A stretch of 64,000 nucleotides of DNA from Rotaria sordida (taxonomy: Eukaryota; Rotifera; Eurotatoria; Philodinida; Philodinidae), in assembly GCA_905250125.1 (NCBI GenBank), contig CAJNOL010000212.1, positions 62,001 to 126,000 on the forward strand, given 5' to 3'. Below, one piece after another: positions 1-11,696 of the stretch. Position 1 is the first letter of the stretch. Every line of letters starts with the position of its first letter. A model generated the notes under the pieces. It was not told the origin of the DNA. It saw only the letters and a program-made list of their open reading frames with translations, and ran no database searches. Position numbers and translations under genes: made by a program.

Positions 1-2801
1 CATCGTGAACAAAAATGAAAATCTTCGAAATATCATTATAATGTGAGGACAAAAAAAAAAACTAAACATCAAATCTAAAAACTTGTTTTATATGTACAAA
101 GACTTACAACGAATAGAGGTTTTTTTTAAGTTAATTTACAAAATATTCGTATTATTAATTAATATACAAATTTAACCGTTTTGTCTTATTAATAAGGATA
201 TTATTATGACAAAAAAATAGAACAACGAAGCATCGTATTAGTAATGAGTGCAGAGTACAATTGATAATTGTTAACATATGCTTAAGATAATAAGAATAAT
301 ATAACAAATTATGCAAGATAATATTTTCACATTGTTTGTTTATAATAAACAAAATCGGTTATAATTTCTTGAATGATATAATCTCAAACCTAAACCAATT
401 CTATCTCTGTTATCTATTACTTCACAAACATGCACTATTGTGTAAAGTGCTCAAGAAATTTCCGAATTAATTTTATTTGAAGAAACTACTGTTCTATTAG
501 CATTGATATCTGCGTCAGTCGTTCATGCAATTCTCTGTCAATAGGAAAAAAATTAGAAAATTCGAACACTATTCTGTCCCATAAAATTTTTTGTTTTAAC
601 AAGTCAGTCACAGTTGATCTTATATTAATGACAGTATAGTGGCATAGTTGATGGTAAGTAATACTCTCTCATTCAATACAACTTCTGAATAGAATCGTTA
701 TTTTAAAGATAAACACTTATACATTGATGATTAGTCGAACTAGCGTTCAACAAATAATAAATACTAATCGCATATTTGAAATCTGCATTGTATGGTATTT
801 TACATGAACAAGTGCATATGATGAAAGTCTGTCCTATAGGAATGGCACAATCACTAACATAGTTTAAGAAGAATGTTGTTTATATCTTAACATAATACGT
901 AAATTGCGGTTTATTCAATTTTGTATTCGAAATGACTTTTTAAATAGAAAGATAAAGCAAATTATTAGATACAACTTAACTAGATCGATGCAATCAATAT
1001 GGAATGTGGCTTTTTTTTTGAATTTCATGCTTAAATTGATTATATTTTCTACAAATATATATAATACAAAAAGGATTTTTTGCCAATTTCTGTCAAAATC
1101 GATAGGTACTAACAATATGTGAAAAATATCAATTTTATATACATTTCGTAATTAAATTTTCGATCATCTATATCATCATTTTTTGCCTAGTCAATATTGT
1201 CTTGTATGATAAACTTCAATCTACCGATATGCAAAAGTATTGTTTTCTGAGTTATCAACATTGAATGCACCTCAACGAAAATGAAATAAATGAAATTAAA
1301 GTCATCGATTCAATATGAACAGCATTTTTCGTCTATCGTCTTAGTTATATATCATCTATGAGTTGAATAGCACATTAAAAAACAGCTAGCAGAAAATAAT
1401 AGGTAATTAAAAGTGGTTTTTTTTTTGTTTTTTTAAAACAAAAAACTTTGTTTCGGTAGCTCTATAGTGCTTCTCTGCAGCGCATTTGAAAGGAATTCTC
1501 AAGGATTTTTCGTGACAAAAAATTCATTTTCGCAACCATAGGATATAATGAAAATCAGTGAGTAGTCGTCAAATGCGTCACATATGAAGATATTTTTCTC
1601 AAATAGGAATATATTCTGTAACATCTTGTTATTTGTTACTTAGAAGTGCACTCCATTTATGCGCTTTATTCTAGAAATTGAATATGTTCTTGACGCAAAC
1701 ATACTATATCTAATTCACTGTATTATTTCAAGAACACTCCTCTGACTAATGATGTGTTTTTTTTTTTTTTTGTTAAAAATTATTGAAATTAGAAACTGTA
1801 ATTGAGAACACGAATAAAATGAGTTTTTAAGAGACATAATAGAAGATCACAGTTCGTTTAATGTATCGATATAGTTTTCCTATTTTTGATCCTTCCTACT
1901 CTTTTTGTGTTTTCAAAATTCGATGAGCTAATTGTTTTATGACGATGATTTGTTTGGTTATTTAAACTTAAATTGATTTTTTACATGAATGGATAAATCC
2001 ATTACAATTTTTTTAATTTTTAAATCTTTTATCTTTGTTTCTAGTTTAATAATTTTATAAGTAGATATTAATATGTTTCTCTTTATTTTAATTTAAAAAA
2101 TATTTTCATCCGAAAATGAATAGGCTTTTTTGTGATTTATCTTTTTCTTATAATGTAAAAAGAATTTTTATTATTCAAGAATTGATTATTCAACAAAAAG
2201 ACATATATGATCGCACTGAAATTTTTTTCAATGAAGTCTCGATCTATTAGAAGAGTTCGTTGAATAAGTCCAGAACTCAGTCAAGTTCAGGTCTGAAATT
2301 GGGCCCGACAGGCTCTAATTCGTCTAAGAAATGTGTAGGGTGCGCTAGTTACCGAATACAAAAAACACTCGGGAAAAAAGTGTTTCATATCTTCGGGATG
2401 ATTATATGATTCCTATTACAAAATTTCATTGAAAACATCAAAGTTCGATTCAATTGGATCTATTTATTAGTCAAATTTAAACGTAAGTATATTCATAATC
2501 ATAAATCCACCAATGATAATGTTTTGTTAACATTCTTTACATGTTGTAAATTAAATTTTAAAACTATAACACAAAACTAAACCTTCTAAAGCAATGAAGA
2601 ATTTTTATTTTTTTGTAGAAAAAAAAATAAACATGTTTATGAGTAAATGAATGATAAATATTGCATGTTTTGTACTAAAATAAACTTTATTAATTATAAT
2701 AACTAGAAACGTTTTTATAAAAGATTCATAAAAATAAATAGGTTATTTTTCTTTTTTTTGTTTTATCTTTTTCAGTTAATTAAATATTAATTTAAAAGTT
2801 A
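1..2801. other. Gene-free AT-rich region
   Basis: I see no coding exon, RNA gene or complete mobile element here. Short open frames near 155-352 and 904-1122 are low-complexity and show no family resemblance. Around 2301-2317 there is a lone GC-richer end resembling the TAGAG-type hAT MITE termini seen elsewhere in the window, but I found no inverted partner for it. Confidence 0.6.
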
Positions 2802-3254
2802 TTATTCTTGTTGTTTGATTAATTTACTGCCTTGTTGTGGTTTTAATTCAATATCACCACTTTCATTCATTACTGGAATTTTAACATTATCATCAACAGT
2901 TGGATCAGGTTCACCAGGTGTTAATTCATTGTCTTTATGTTGAGTTTCATTTTCATTTTCATCGTTGTTCGTTGTTTCAGTTGATGGTGAAGATTCTTTC
3001 TTTTGTTTCTCTAGTTCGAGTTCATGATATTTTTTACTTTCTTCTTTTTCAATTCGACGTTTTGTTTTAGGTGATGGTGGTTGTGGACGAAGTTTATCTA
3101 ATTCTTTTTCAATCTCTTCAAGACTACGTTCATTTTCATTATTTTGATCTTGTTTTTCATTGTCTTGTGCCAATTTTGTCGATTGAGGTTTTGGAATATC
3201 ATTATCATTTTCTGTAGATTCTGTATTTGATTTATCTTTATCGTTTTTGGACAT
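2802..3254 (-). CDS. Small disordered acidic/basic hydrophilic protein (hypothetical)
   Basis: This is a single-exon frame of 150 residues starting at an ATG on the minus strand at 3254 and ending in TAA. The product is almost entirely charged or polar (Asn, Asp, Glu, Lys, Gln, Ser, Thr). A central charged stretch around residues 44-86 (SLEEIEKELDKLRPQPPSP, then Lys/Glu-rich) could form a short helix or coiled coil. There is no signal peptide, membrane segment or cysteine. The codon use and clear bias away from the poly-T background favour a real gene, and the frame is far longer than chance in such AT-rich DNA. I do not recognise a family; an intrinsically disordered protein is the most that can be said. 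An AATAAA-type signal is not obvious just downstream. Confidence 0.6.
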   Translation of the reverse strand: MSKNDKDKSNTESTENDNDIPKPQSTKLAQDNEKQDQNNENERSLEEIEKELDKLRPQPPSPKTKRRIEKEESKKYHELELEKQKKESSPSTETTNNDENENETQHKDNELTPGEPDPTVDDNVKIPVMNESGDIELKPQQGSKLIKQQE

Positions 3255-4594
3255 GATTGAATCGTTTAAAAGTTACTATAATTCGAAGAATTATTTCGAA
3301 TAACGTAATATATATTATTACGCTTTATCACTCGTGAAAATAATATGAGTATGATTAAGAATGAGTCAAAAGCCTCGTTGCAATACGGTGAAAAATAGCT
3401 CATCGACTCGTTTTTTTTCTATTCTTTTATTGCGACGTATATAAAACATATTGTTTTTGCATACTATATTAATCACATGAAATATTGAATTTGTTTCAAT
3501 ATGGATTTCAATAATAATAATAATTCATTCATATCATATTCTTTATATTCATTCCTTTAAATTTAGAGTAAATAACTTCACATGATTATCTAGATGTTTC
3601 CATATACGAATTTTATTGAGGGAATAATGGCTATTTACAGAACAAATACGTTGATAATATCTAGAAAAAAGCATACATAACACGAAACTTGACAATATAT
3701 TTGTCTTTATTTTCTTCAATATTTCCATAGAATAATTTTGTTCTTTAAAAACTTAATTTTTTTTGCACTTGGCTTATTTCGAAAATTATTTATCTTCCTC
3801 GATCCTTTTTTCATCTGTAGAATGTTTTGACAATAGTTAAAATTTTAAGAACAAGTACGAATTTTTCAATTTCAAATAGGATTATAATGATATTTTATAA
3901 ACATCTAAAACATCCTCTCTATATGTCTTGGACAATCTTGACTAGATAAGAACAAGATAGTCCCTAGAGCTGAAATCAGAACTAACATTTGTTTTTTGGC
4001 AACGATATTTTTCTTTATGGTCGTTTAATGTTTGCATTGATTGTCATGTTGTCATCACTCATGTGTTCTAAATAGATATGGACAAGATAATTCCGCTCAT
4101 ATCTAATCTTGACATATGTAATATAGTTGTTGACTTGTCTAATGACGTGTTTCCCGACTTTTGTATTAACAATAATGTGAAAGTTTTTGTTTTTCTCTTG
4201 ATATAGATAACGAAAGAAACTCCGACAAACCATAATATTGAAGATCATTAAGAAAAATCTAGTGCATTGTACAAATTTCTGTAAAAGCAAAAACACTTTG
4301 TTATTTTTTTGTTTTTGTATTTGTTGTGAATTGAGTAAAACTTGAGAGAAAGGTATAAACACATATAACTCTTGTGAACGGATGAAATAAAAATTTATGT
4401 TCGATTCTTATCATTTCTGTTTGTATATTTATAATTAGTACATAATTTCAAGTTTTATCATATTTATTTTCTAGTCAATCTATTGGACTCTTTAAATATG
4501 TTAGATATTTTTCTATATATGAAATATCCTGTGTTTGTTTTTTCTGTTCTAATCAAACTGATTTGTTGACAAGATTTATTCTAGATATGTAGTA
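3255..4594. other. Intergenic, no gene seen
   Basis: This is AT-rich DNA without a convincing exon. The 115-codon minus-strand frame at 4015-4362 has no recognisable domain and a composition like its surroundings. Confidence 0.5.
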
Positions 4595-5353
4595 CAAGAT
4601 GGATAAAAATGTTTTTCTAGGAGATAGCGCTGTGATTTCAAAATAACATCAATAATAAATTTAATATCAAATTAAGACGCGTCGAAAATGAGATTTATCA
4701 ACACTAAATAGTTAGTAAGGATTATCGTAATTTTTCAGTATCGAATTCAGAAAACTTCGAAAAATTTACATTATATCAGTAGAGTAAATTTTCTTTCACG
4801 AGATAGAGTAAACTAGATCTCATTTAAAATGATGAATATCATAAAGTACTAAATACCTGACATGGAAATATTGAAACAATGGTCAAAAATAAAGCTGAAG
4901 AAAATTGCTATCCGAGACAGAACACAGTCATTATGATGGAGAAACTCTAAAAAAAAAACATTTTTTTAATATGTTAAATAGACACTCATCTGTTTCAAAT
5001 TATTTTATGTTTGTATGCATCTCATTTTGCTGCTGTAAGAATGCTAATGATCGTCATACTAATTATTGATTGTATTCATCAAATTTTAAAAAAAATAAAT
5101 ATTATTTTTTGATATTCATTATTTTATAAAAGTTCTAGTTTGAACTGCTTCATACAAGAAATTTTTCTTTATTGATATAGTGTCAAATTTTAGAAAATTT
5201 TTGAATTCAACACAGAAAAGTTATTATCATCTTTAGTATTTATTATGGATAAATTCCATTTTCGACACGTTTTAATTTAGTATTAACCTTTGTTGTTGAT
5301 GTTATTTGAAACCACAGCATTACCGCCCTGGAAAAACATTTGTACCCACCCTG
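4595..5353. mobile_element. Mariner-like foldback MITE (759 bp), TA-flanked
   Basis: The two ends are inverted copies of each other over about 200 bp or more with scattered mismatches. The left end reads TACAAGATGGATAAAAATG and the reverse complement of the right end reads TACAGGGTGGGTACAAATG. Matching continues inward through blocks such as CATCAAYAAYAA and CGTGTCGAAAATG. Both ends abut a TA dinucleotide (4593-4594 and 5354-5355), and the CAGGGTGGGTAC terminus resembles Tc1/mariner termini. No transposase frame is inside, so it is non-autonomous. Divergence between the arms indicates an old insertion. Confidence 0.75.
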
Positions 5354-6484
5354 TACAATAACAGTTTCTGGCCATGAACTGCCACAAATTGATTTATCAG
5401 TACGACTGTTAGATACAATTTATATATCAATTAACACAATATCAGATATATAGAAGTATGTTCATCAATAGAAAGCTATCATATTTTACACTATGCTTCA
5501 TTTATATAGAATCATTATCGTCGATTTAAAGTTGATCAAAAAAAAACTGGTTAAATTATTTCATCTTCATTATTATCAATCGTTGATTTAAATTTCGGCC
5601 ACTTAACATCTTTTGTTAACATTCCATGCAATAATTATTATAGCAATAGTCGTTTTTTTGTCATGCAATATTCATAATATATGTTAATGTGTAGAACATA
5701 CGCTTGAAGATCAATCATTATGTCAACTACAAAACTTTACTGGCATATCATATAGTGTTGATAATGAACATTGTAATAATCTTAACTTCATCTGTATGAA
5801 ATTTTTTCAATATGCTCGTCAGTATTAACTACGAAAGAAATAATTCTTGTCAAACAATGTTAAGAAAAATAGATACTAATAATATGGAAGTTAAGATCAT
5901 CTGTATTTATTTTGTTATTCTAGTAATATCTGTTTCTGTTGATAAAACTGTGCCTGATTGTGATAATAGTATAACTGGGAGCATGTACCCAATAGTTCCT
6001 ATATTATTGAAAAATCTGATCTACATGCTATTGTCTTTAACCCTATATCGGCTAACTTATTTATGAAATAAACAAAGTAAAAATCTATTTTTAACGGAGT
6101 ATATTTTGAAAACTATTAGCAATTATAATTCTTATACATAGACTTGAATCAAATTTTCAAAATGTAAATTTAACGAGCGAACCATTGTATTCGACACTTG
6201 TTTAATGCATCACATAGGAATATTACTATTGTTAGCAATCGACTTACTAGATCAAATACATCACAACTTTACAATCCAGTGTTAATATGTATTGATGGAA
6301 AACAAACATCGAAAATGAATTTACCCTGTAAATGGATATGTTATAAGTTTTAGGTCGAAAAATACTGCATATCGAATAAATATCAATAGAACTAAAAGTA
6401 ATCATTCTTTGAATATATGGTATACGAATCGTCAACAAATAGTAACTTGTATGCATCCAATTTTAGTAATTCACATGTTCTACA
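5354..6484. other. Intergenic, possible eroded coding remnants
   Basis: No intact exon is visible. Short plus-strand frames around 5812-6066 lie just upstream of the NHL fragment and might be decayed parts of the same ancestral gene, but I see no diagnostic motif in them. Confidence 0.3.
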
Positions 6485-6790
6485 ATGGGTATTCCACGTG
6501 ACACTATCAAAAATATAGTAATTACTAACGGAACAACTGGTGTTAGTCAATATTCGCTTCATTACTCACGTCAAATTAATCTTGATCCAATAGAAATGTA
6601 TCTTTATGTTACGAACAACAACAATAATCAAATATCAATATACAATTCAGTCAATAAAGTTATCATAGTAAAAATGTTGTTTGTTGGTAATGATATTGGA
6701 AAAGCAGTAAATCAACTTTACGAGCTCTAGTCTTTTCCAAGACAGGCATCATTTATATAATCGAAAGATATAATCATTATGCGAAATGTG
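6485..6790 (+). pseudogene. NHL-repeat (beta-propeller) gene fragment with frameshift
   Basis: The first frame (6485-6727) reads GTTGVSQYSLHYSRQINL and then LYVTNNNNNQISIYN. This resembles the bdelloid NHL-repeat pattern in which a G-x-x-G-x-S segment precedes LYVADxxNNRIQ. It ends at a stop after NQLYEL. Shifting one base, the next frame reads VFSKTGIIYIIERYNHYAK, which matches the next blade pattern (GxIYIxDRYNHRIVKW). Two successive blades in different frames indicate a decayed fragment of a six-bladed propeller gene. No upstream signal peptide or downstream blades are intact. Confidence 0.5.
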
Positions 6791-7197
6791 TCAATTCTAT
6801 CTATCGTTCGTTTAGATGCTAATAAAGCATTTTTTTTATAGATGTGATTAATTACAGTAATGATCATGTTCGACGTTTTCGTCATATTAAAAAAATCTAT
6901 TTGGATATTGTTATGATGTGTAATTAATCTTGAAATTCTACATAGTTTTTTTTGTTTTTGTTTAGCTTTATCTTCATTATTTTCTTCTTTTTTGATAAAT
7001 ATATATATTCAAGGATTCTTAAATTAGTTCTGTCATCTCCTATTCAACAAAAACATTAAATAAATACCTATTTATAACTTTCAAAATATTTTAATATGTT
7101 GTAATTAGAGATCATTTCATTAGTAAACTTAACCTATATTATAGAATAAAAACAAAAAAAAACAAAAAAAATTATAATAATCATGAACAGAACCATT

Positions 7198-7230
7198 AGT
7201 TATTATTATTATTATTATTATTATTATTGT
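7198..7230. repeat. TTA microsatellite
   Basis: A run of about ten ATT/TTA trinucleotides lies upstream of the F-box/LRR gene. Confidence 0.9.
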
Positions 7231-7603
7231 TATTTGTAATAAAAACATTATTTTTTATATATAAGAAAGTTATTTCTTCAAAATGACCTATATATGCATG
7301 TTAACACCTGTTATTTCTGACTCGATGGTATTATAGAGTTCGCTTTTGTTATTTTCTATATCTCTGTCTAATTTCTCATCAAAACCAATTGCTTTCTGTC
7401 AAACAACCACATAAAAGAAAATGTATATAGTGTCGACGAATGATGACAGCTCCTGATAACAAAATAGAAAAAAAAAAAGAAGAAAGTATCGATATATTAA
7501 AGCAATATAGAAATAGAAATAGAAGAAGAAAAAGAAAAGAAATAAACAATCGAAAAAAAGGAATTGTTAGTTGAAAATAAACATAACAAACTATTAGTAA
7601 GAT

Positions 7604-9746
7604 ATGGAGAGTAAACGAACATTATTAACCGGTGGTCAAGGAACTATTCGTCGACCAAGTCATATAAATAATACAATATCATCAGAAGATGATGATCAGT
7701 TTGTAGAAACCGATGAATTCGATGATTTAACAGAATCTAATGTAGAACGACGTCGTTCAAGTCGAGTAAGTTTTTAATTAAACAAAAACAAACAACAAGT
7801 TTTCTACCGTATATATTATTCTATAGGTTTTTTCTCTTCGATTTTTACCTGATAAAATTTTTCTTTTAATATTTTCTTATTTAACACCACTTGATCTTAT
7901 TCATTGTACACATGTATGTCAACGATGGCATCATCTTATATCTCGTCATTCAAGTTTATGGCGACGTCTCTTTTTACGTCCTGATTGTAGTAATGGTCAA
8001 ATAGGTGCTGTTCATGTTCGTCGTTTAGATGTATTTCTTCATGCACTTGCAACACGTTTTAGTTCATCACTTATTTATATTGATTTACCTATTGAATTAA
8101 TTACTGTTGAAGTTTTACGTGAATTAGCTATACGTTGTCCAAATTTAGAATATTTAACATTAGATTTTTCATCAGCTATGCAATTACATGATTTTAGTGA
8201 ATTAAATGAATTTCCATGTAATCTTAAACGTTTATGTATTTGTTTATCCGATGTTATTTTTCTCGAAGGTTTTATGCGTCGTATATATGCATTTTTATCA
8301 TCATTACATACATTACATATAATTGGTACACTTGAAAAATCATCTTTAACATCAACATCACCAGAAGAAACAGATGAATATGAAACAATTAATATAAATA
8401 GAATTAAAGCTCATGCACCTAATTTACATACAATTAATTTATATGGTGTAAGTTTTATTGATGATAGTCATATAGAAGCTATTGCATCTGGTTGTATACA
8501 TCTTCAATGTCTTGCTTTAAATTTTTGTACACGAGTAAAAGGTACAAGTTTTAAAAATTTAATGAATCGATGTCAAAAAGTTACATGTTTATTATTACAA
8601 AATACGGGTAAATAAAAAAAAAGATTAGTATTAAATGAAAATAATTAATTTTATAATGTTTCTTTCCTAAATGTTATTAGACAAAAAATTGACATACATA
8701 TTTTTATTTTTTTTATTTTTGTAGGTATACAAGATGAACCTATGCTTGCTGTTAATTGGTCTACGACTCAACTTTCTGAATTAGATATATCATCAACTGA
8801 CTTAAGTGAACGTGCTCTTGTAGATTTTTTTTCAATGGTACCAAAACTTACATATTTAGCTGTACCGTTTTGTGATGGTTTTACAGATGCGGTAATATTA
8901 ATATTGATGATTTTGCATCGGAACATTCCCAAGTGATTCGCACTTCATTTGTTCTCATATTTTATCAATATGAGAATAACTGAAGCATGAATTACTTGGG
9001 GAATAATTTCATTGTTAGTAAAATTCATTATAAAATTTAGGTTTTAAATTTATTATTGGATCGAGGTAAATTAAATGGATGTCGAGCACTTGATTTAAGT
9101 CATACAGTTAATTTAAATGTTGATGCTGTTCATCGATTATTAACATCATTTACTAATATATCTTATCGACTTGAAGCATTAAGTTATACAGGTCATGCTG
9201 CTATAACAGAACGATTTTGGATTGATTCTATTCGATATCTTCATCGAATTAAGTAATAAAAATTTTTTAAACATAAAACAAAAAAAATAAATAGAATCTC
9301 TTGATTTTCTTTTTTTCTTTTTTTTTTTCATTTTTTCTAGAATACTTATTATGGGTACAGCACATAGTTGGTTTAAACAAGCAACACGTCGTATTCATAT
9401 TGATCAAATACTTGAAGCATGTGCTGTTCATTGTCCTTATTTAAAACGTCTCGAAATTCAATGGGATCCTGAAACACTTCGTTTTAGTGAAAATTCATCG
9501 AAATTTATTGATCATGTTAGGTAAATATTTTTATTTTTATTATTCATAAAAAAAATCTATTATAATATTTAAAGAGTACGATGTACAAATCTTTCATCAT
9601 TTGTTCTTTCTGATGGACCTTATTATGAAGGTGCTAAAGCAAATTTTGAACGAGCAGAACGACATGGTATTGTACGAACAACAACAATGTATCAGACAAG
9701 CATTGTCAGTAACCTTAGTTTTTATAATGAAATGAAATTCAATTAA
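7604..9746 (+). CDS. F-box/LRR-repeat protein, 557 aa, six exons
   Basis: Exons: 7604-7765, 7827-8607, 8725-8891, 9041-9252, 9341-9520 and 9575-9746. All junctions are GT-AG and the frame is kept throughout (1,674 nt including TAA). Residues 1-54 are a polar N-terminus. Exon 2 opens with an F-box at about residues 55-105, with LPDKIFLLIFSYLTPLDLIH followed by VCQRWHHLI and a WRRLF ending. The remainder (about 115-540) contains leucine-rich repeats of the FBXL amphipathic type, for example CPNLEYLTL, APNLHTINLYGV and CIHLQCLALNFC. F-box proteins of this design bind Skp1 and recruit substrates to SCF ubiquitin ligases through the LRR arc; this role is inferred from the family. The start is the first ATG with an in-frame exon. 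Intron 3 (8892-9040) is longer than its neighbours and contains a hairpin element. I cannot assign a specific FBXL orthologue. Confidence 0.9.
8925..9004. repeat. 80-bp hairpin filling intron 3 of the F-box/LRR gene
   Basis: Two arms of about 35 bp (starting TTCCCAAGTGATTC and ending GAATTACTTGGGGAA) pair around a short TATCA loop. They meet in a perfect CTCATAT/ATATGAG stem. The hairpin occupies most of the 149-bp intron. It looks like a tiny foldback MITE or a deletion derivative of one. Confidence 0.75.
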
Positions 9747-10037
9747 AAGAAAACAAAAAACAAAAAAAAAAAAACACATTTACTTGAAATAAAATATAAA
9801 ATAAAAAATTTCTAAACAATTTTATTTTAGTTTAATAGAAAACAATGCATGAATCATAATTGCGTTTTATTTCTCATAAGCAAAAAAAAAAGAAAAGAAA
9901 AGAACAAATAAATCGTTGTTATTTTTTCTCTGGACACGTTTTCATAATATATATGAGAACGAGAGTTGATACGTGACAATCTTCATACAATAGAATTGCG
10001 CAAACATATTGTAAATTATTATTATATTGATATTCAA

Positions 10038-11132
10038 ATGGGTTCGAAAAAATCAAAACAACAAATTTATTCTATACATGATGAAATACAAAATTCAATT
10101 TGTTTTGAAGATTTAAGTAATGAACTTATTTATGAATTATTTGATTATCTTTCATTTCATGATATCATTTTTTCTTTTGATAAATTGAATAAACGTTTTC
10201 AAAATCTCATAGATAATTATTCACATTATGTAAATCTTCAACAACATACCGATGACAATATTTTATCATTACCTAAACATATTCATTCACTTAAAATAAA
10301 TGCTCGTTATCAACTTCAATTTATTAATTTTTCAAATATTTTTTTACTACATTATTTAATACTTTCAAATGTATCAATATTTGATTTATTTCATATATTC
10401 AATACACTTTCATTGAAAAATCTTGAATATATATATTTAGGTGCATGTCCCGATTATCATAGATATCAACATGAAAAACTTGCAGAAATTCAACAAAAAA
10501 TTCTTTTATTAGGTGAATTAAAATTAAAAAAATGTGTATTTCGAATGAAACTTTTTGTAAATATTAATCAATTACCAATGAATTTATTTTCATTAGAATA
10601 TTTACGAATAGATGGATGTGAAAATATATTAATTGTTAATAATCTACTTAATCATATGCCAAATTTAAAATCTCTTCATGTATCTATTCTTCAATCATTT
10701 AAAACTAATAATAACAAAGATCAATATATGAAAGAGAATAATAGAAATAATTCTCTTATTAATTTAATTATTCGAATTCATGATCTTAATTCATTAGAAG
10801 AACTTATTTCATTATTTATTCAAAATTGTTCAAATTTAAAAAATCTTATTATTTATCTAAATCCTATTAGAGAAAATTATTCTGATCATGATATGTATGA
10901 TATTCGTGTGATTAATCTACCACAATATATAACAACTATTATTAATCAATTATTACCTCAACTTACAAATTTTCATCTTCGTCAACGTATTCTTTCAAAA
11001 AATTTTGACTTTTTAAATCGACCATATTATTTTTCACCTTATGTTAAAGAAATTCCATATTCATTAAAACATAGATCGTATCGAATGTTTATTGCTCAGC
11101 ACTTAGCTACTCTATGGAAAAATACAACTTGA
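10038..11132 (+). CDS. Bdelloid-type F-box protein, 364 aa, single exon
   Basis: The ATG at 10038 (MGSKKSKQQIYS) is chosen because the frame upstream of it begins only with a TTG. Residues about 21-70 form an F-box: FEDLSNELIYELFDYLSFHD followed by IIFSFDKLNKRFQNLI. This is the typical pattern of the large F-box family that I know from bdelloid rotifers, where 'LNxRFxNLI' closes the box. The rest is a degenerate leucine-rich solenoid (for example LPMNLFSLEYLRIDGCENI, MPNLKSLHVSI, NCSNLKNLIIYL). The C-terminus, with the RPYYFSPYVKEIPYSL and HRSYRMF stretches, is also typical of that family. It probably acts as a Skp1-binding substrate adaptor. The absence of introns contrasts with the upstream F-box/LRR gene and fits a duplicated, possibly retro- or tandem-amplified family. 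Confidence 0.9.
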   Translation: MGSKKSKQQIYSIHDEIQNSICFEDLSNELIYELFDYLSFHDIIFSFDKLNKRFQNLIDNYSHYVNLQQHTDDNILSLPKHIHSLKINARYQLQFINFSNIFLLHYLILSNVSIFDLFHIFNTLSLKNLEYIYLGACPDYHRYQHEKLAEIQQKILLLGELKLKKCVFRMKLFVNINQLPMNLFSLEYLRIDGCENILIVNNLLNHMPNLKSLHVSILQSFKTNNNKDQYMKENNRNNSLINLIIRIHDLNSLEELISLFIQNCSNLKNLIIYLNPIRENYSDHDMYDIRVINLPQYITTIINQLLPQLTNFHLRQRILSKNFDFLNRPYYFSPYVKEIPYSLKHRSYRMFIAQHLATLWKNTT

Positions 11133-11323
11133 ACAAAACTCTTGTTAAATAAGATATGACTACCCACAAATTTAATATATGTATATATAAATATATTTGT
11201 TTTTCATAATTAATTTAACATAAATAAATATTTGACACACGACAAGTGTCAACACAATTTTATTATTCAAGATTTTCTTTTCATTGCAGTTATTTTATGA
11301 TGTTTTTTTTTTGTAAAAAGTTG

Positions 11324-11696
11324 TTAGTGTAATCCTTACAGGATTAAGATGTGAAACATAATGTAGTTGTTATAGCTAATCGCAAAAAGATTGTTTGATT
11401 CAATCTATTTTGAGACATATTTCTTTATCATGTATTTACTTAATCCTTTACAAATGCAATAAGGAAGTTGTTCATATATTATAACGAGATATTATTGATA
11501 TACAAACTGTGATCGTATATCAACAATGTCTGTAACGGTCTATAGCGGTGAGAGGAAGAAGAAGTATTGTTTAAGATGTCTGTGACGGTCTGCAGGAGGT
11601 AGAGCCCAAGCCTGAAAGTTCTGAACTCGGCGTGCTTCAATGAAAGATCCAAATTTTAACTCTTATACTTCAACACTCCTTTTAGATCATGTTTCA
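11324..11696 (+). repeat. Dispersed repeat family copy 1 (GTGAAACAT-ended)
   Basis: It starts near TTAGTGTAATCCTTACAGG, then GATGTGAAACATAATG, and ends CTCCTTTTAGATCATGTTTCA. The short termini (GTGAAACATAAT and the inverse of ATCATGTTTCAC) are inverted relative to each other. Internal landmarks are a GACATATTTCTTTATCAT block, a TATATTATAACGAGATATTATT block and two GTCTGTRACGGTCT boxes. The same landmarks recur at 19575-19788, 39802-40124, 57661-57874 and, inverted, at 54956-55405. No coding capacity is visible. Confidence 0.75.

Noticed and set aside
904-1122. Overlapping plus and minus frames
   Set aside because: Low-complexity, no family features, and mutually overlapping; typical chance frames in AT-rich DNA.
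4015-4362. 115-codon minus-strand frame
   Set aside because: No signal peptide, domain or exon context; composition matches the intergenic background.
9966-10037. N-terminal extension of the F-box gene
   Set aside because: It begins with TTG, not ATG, and the F-box family start fits the ATG at 10038.
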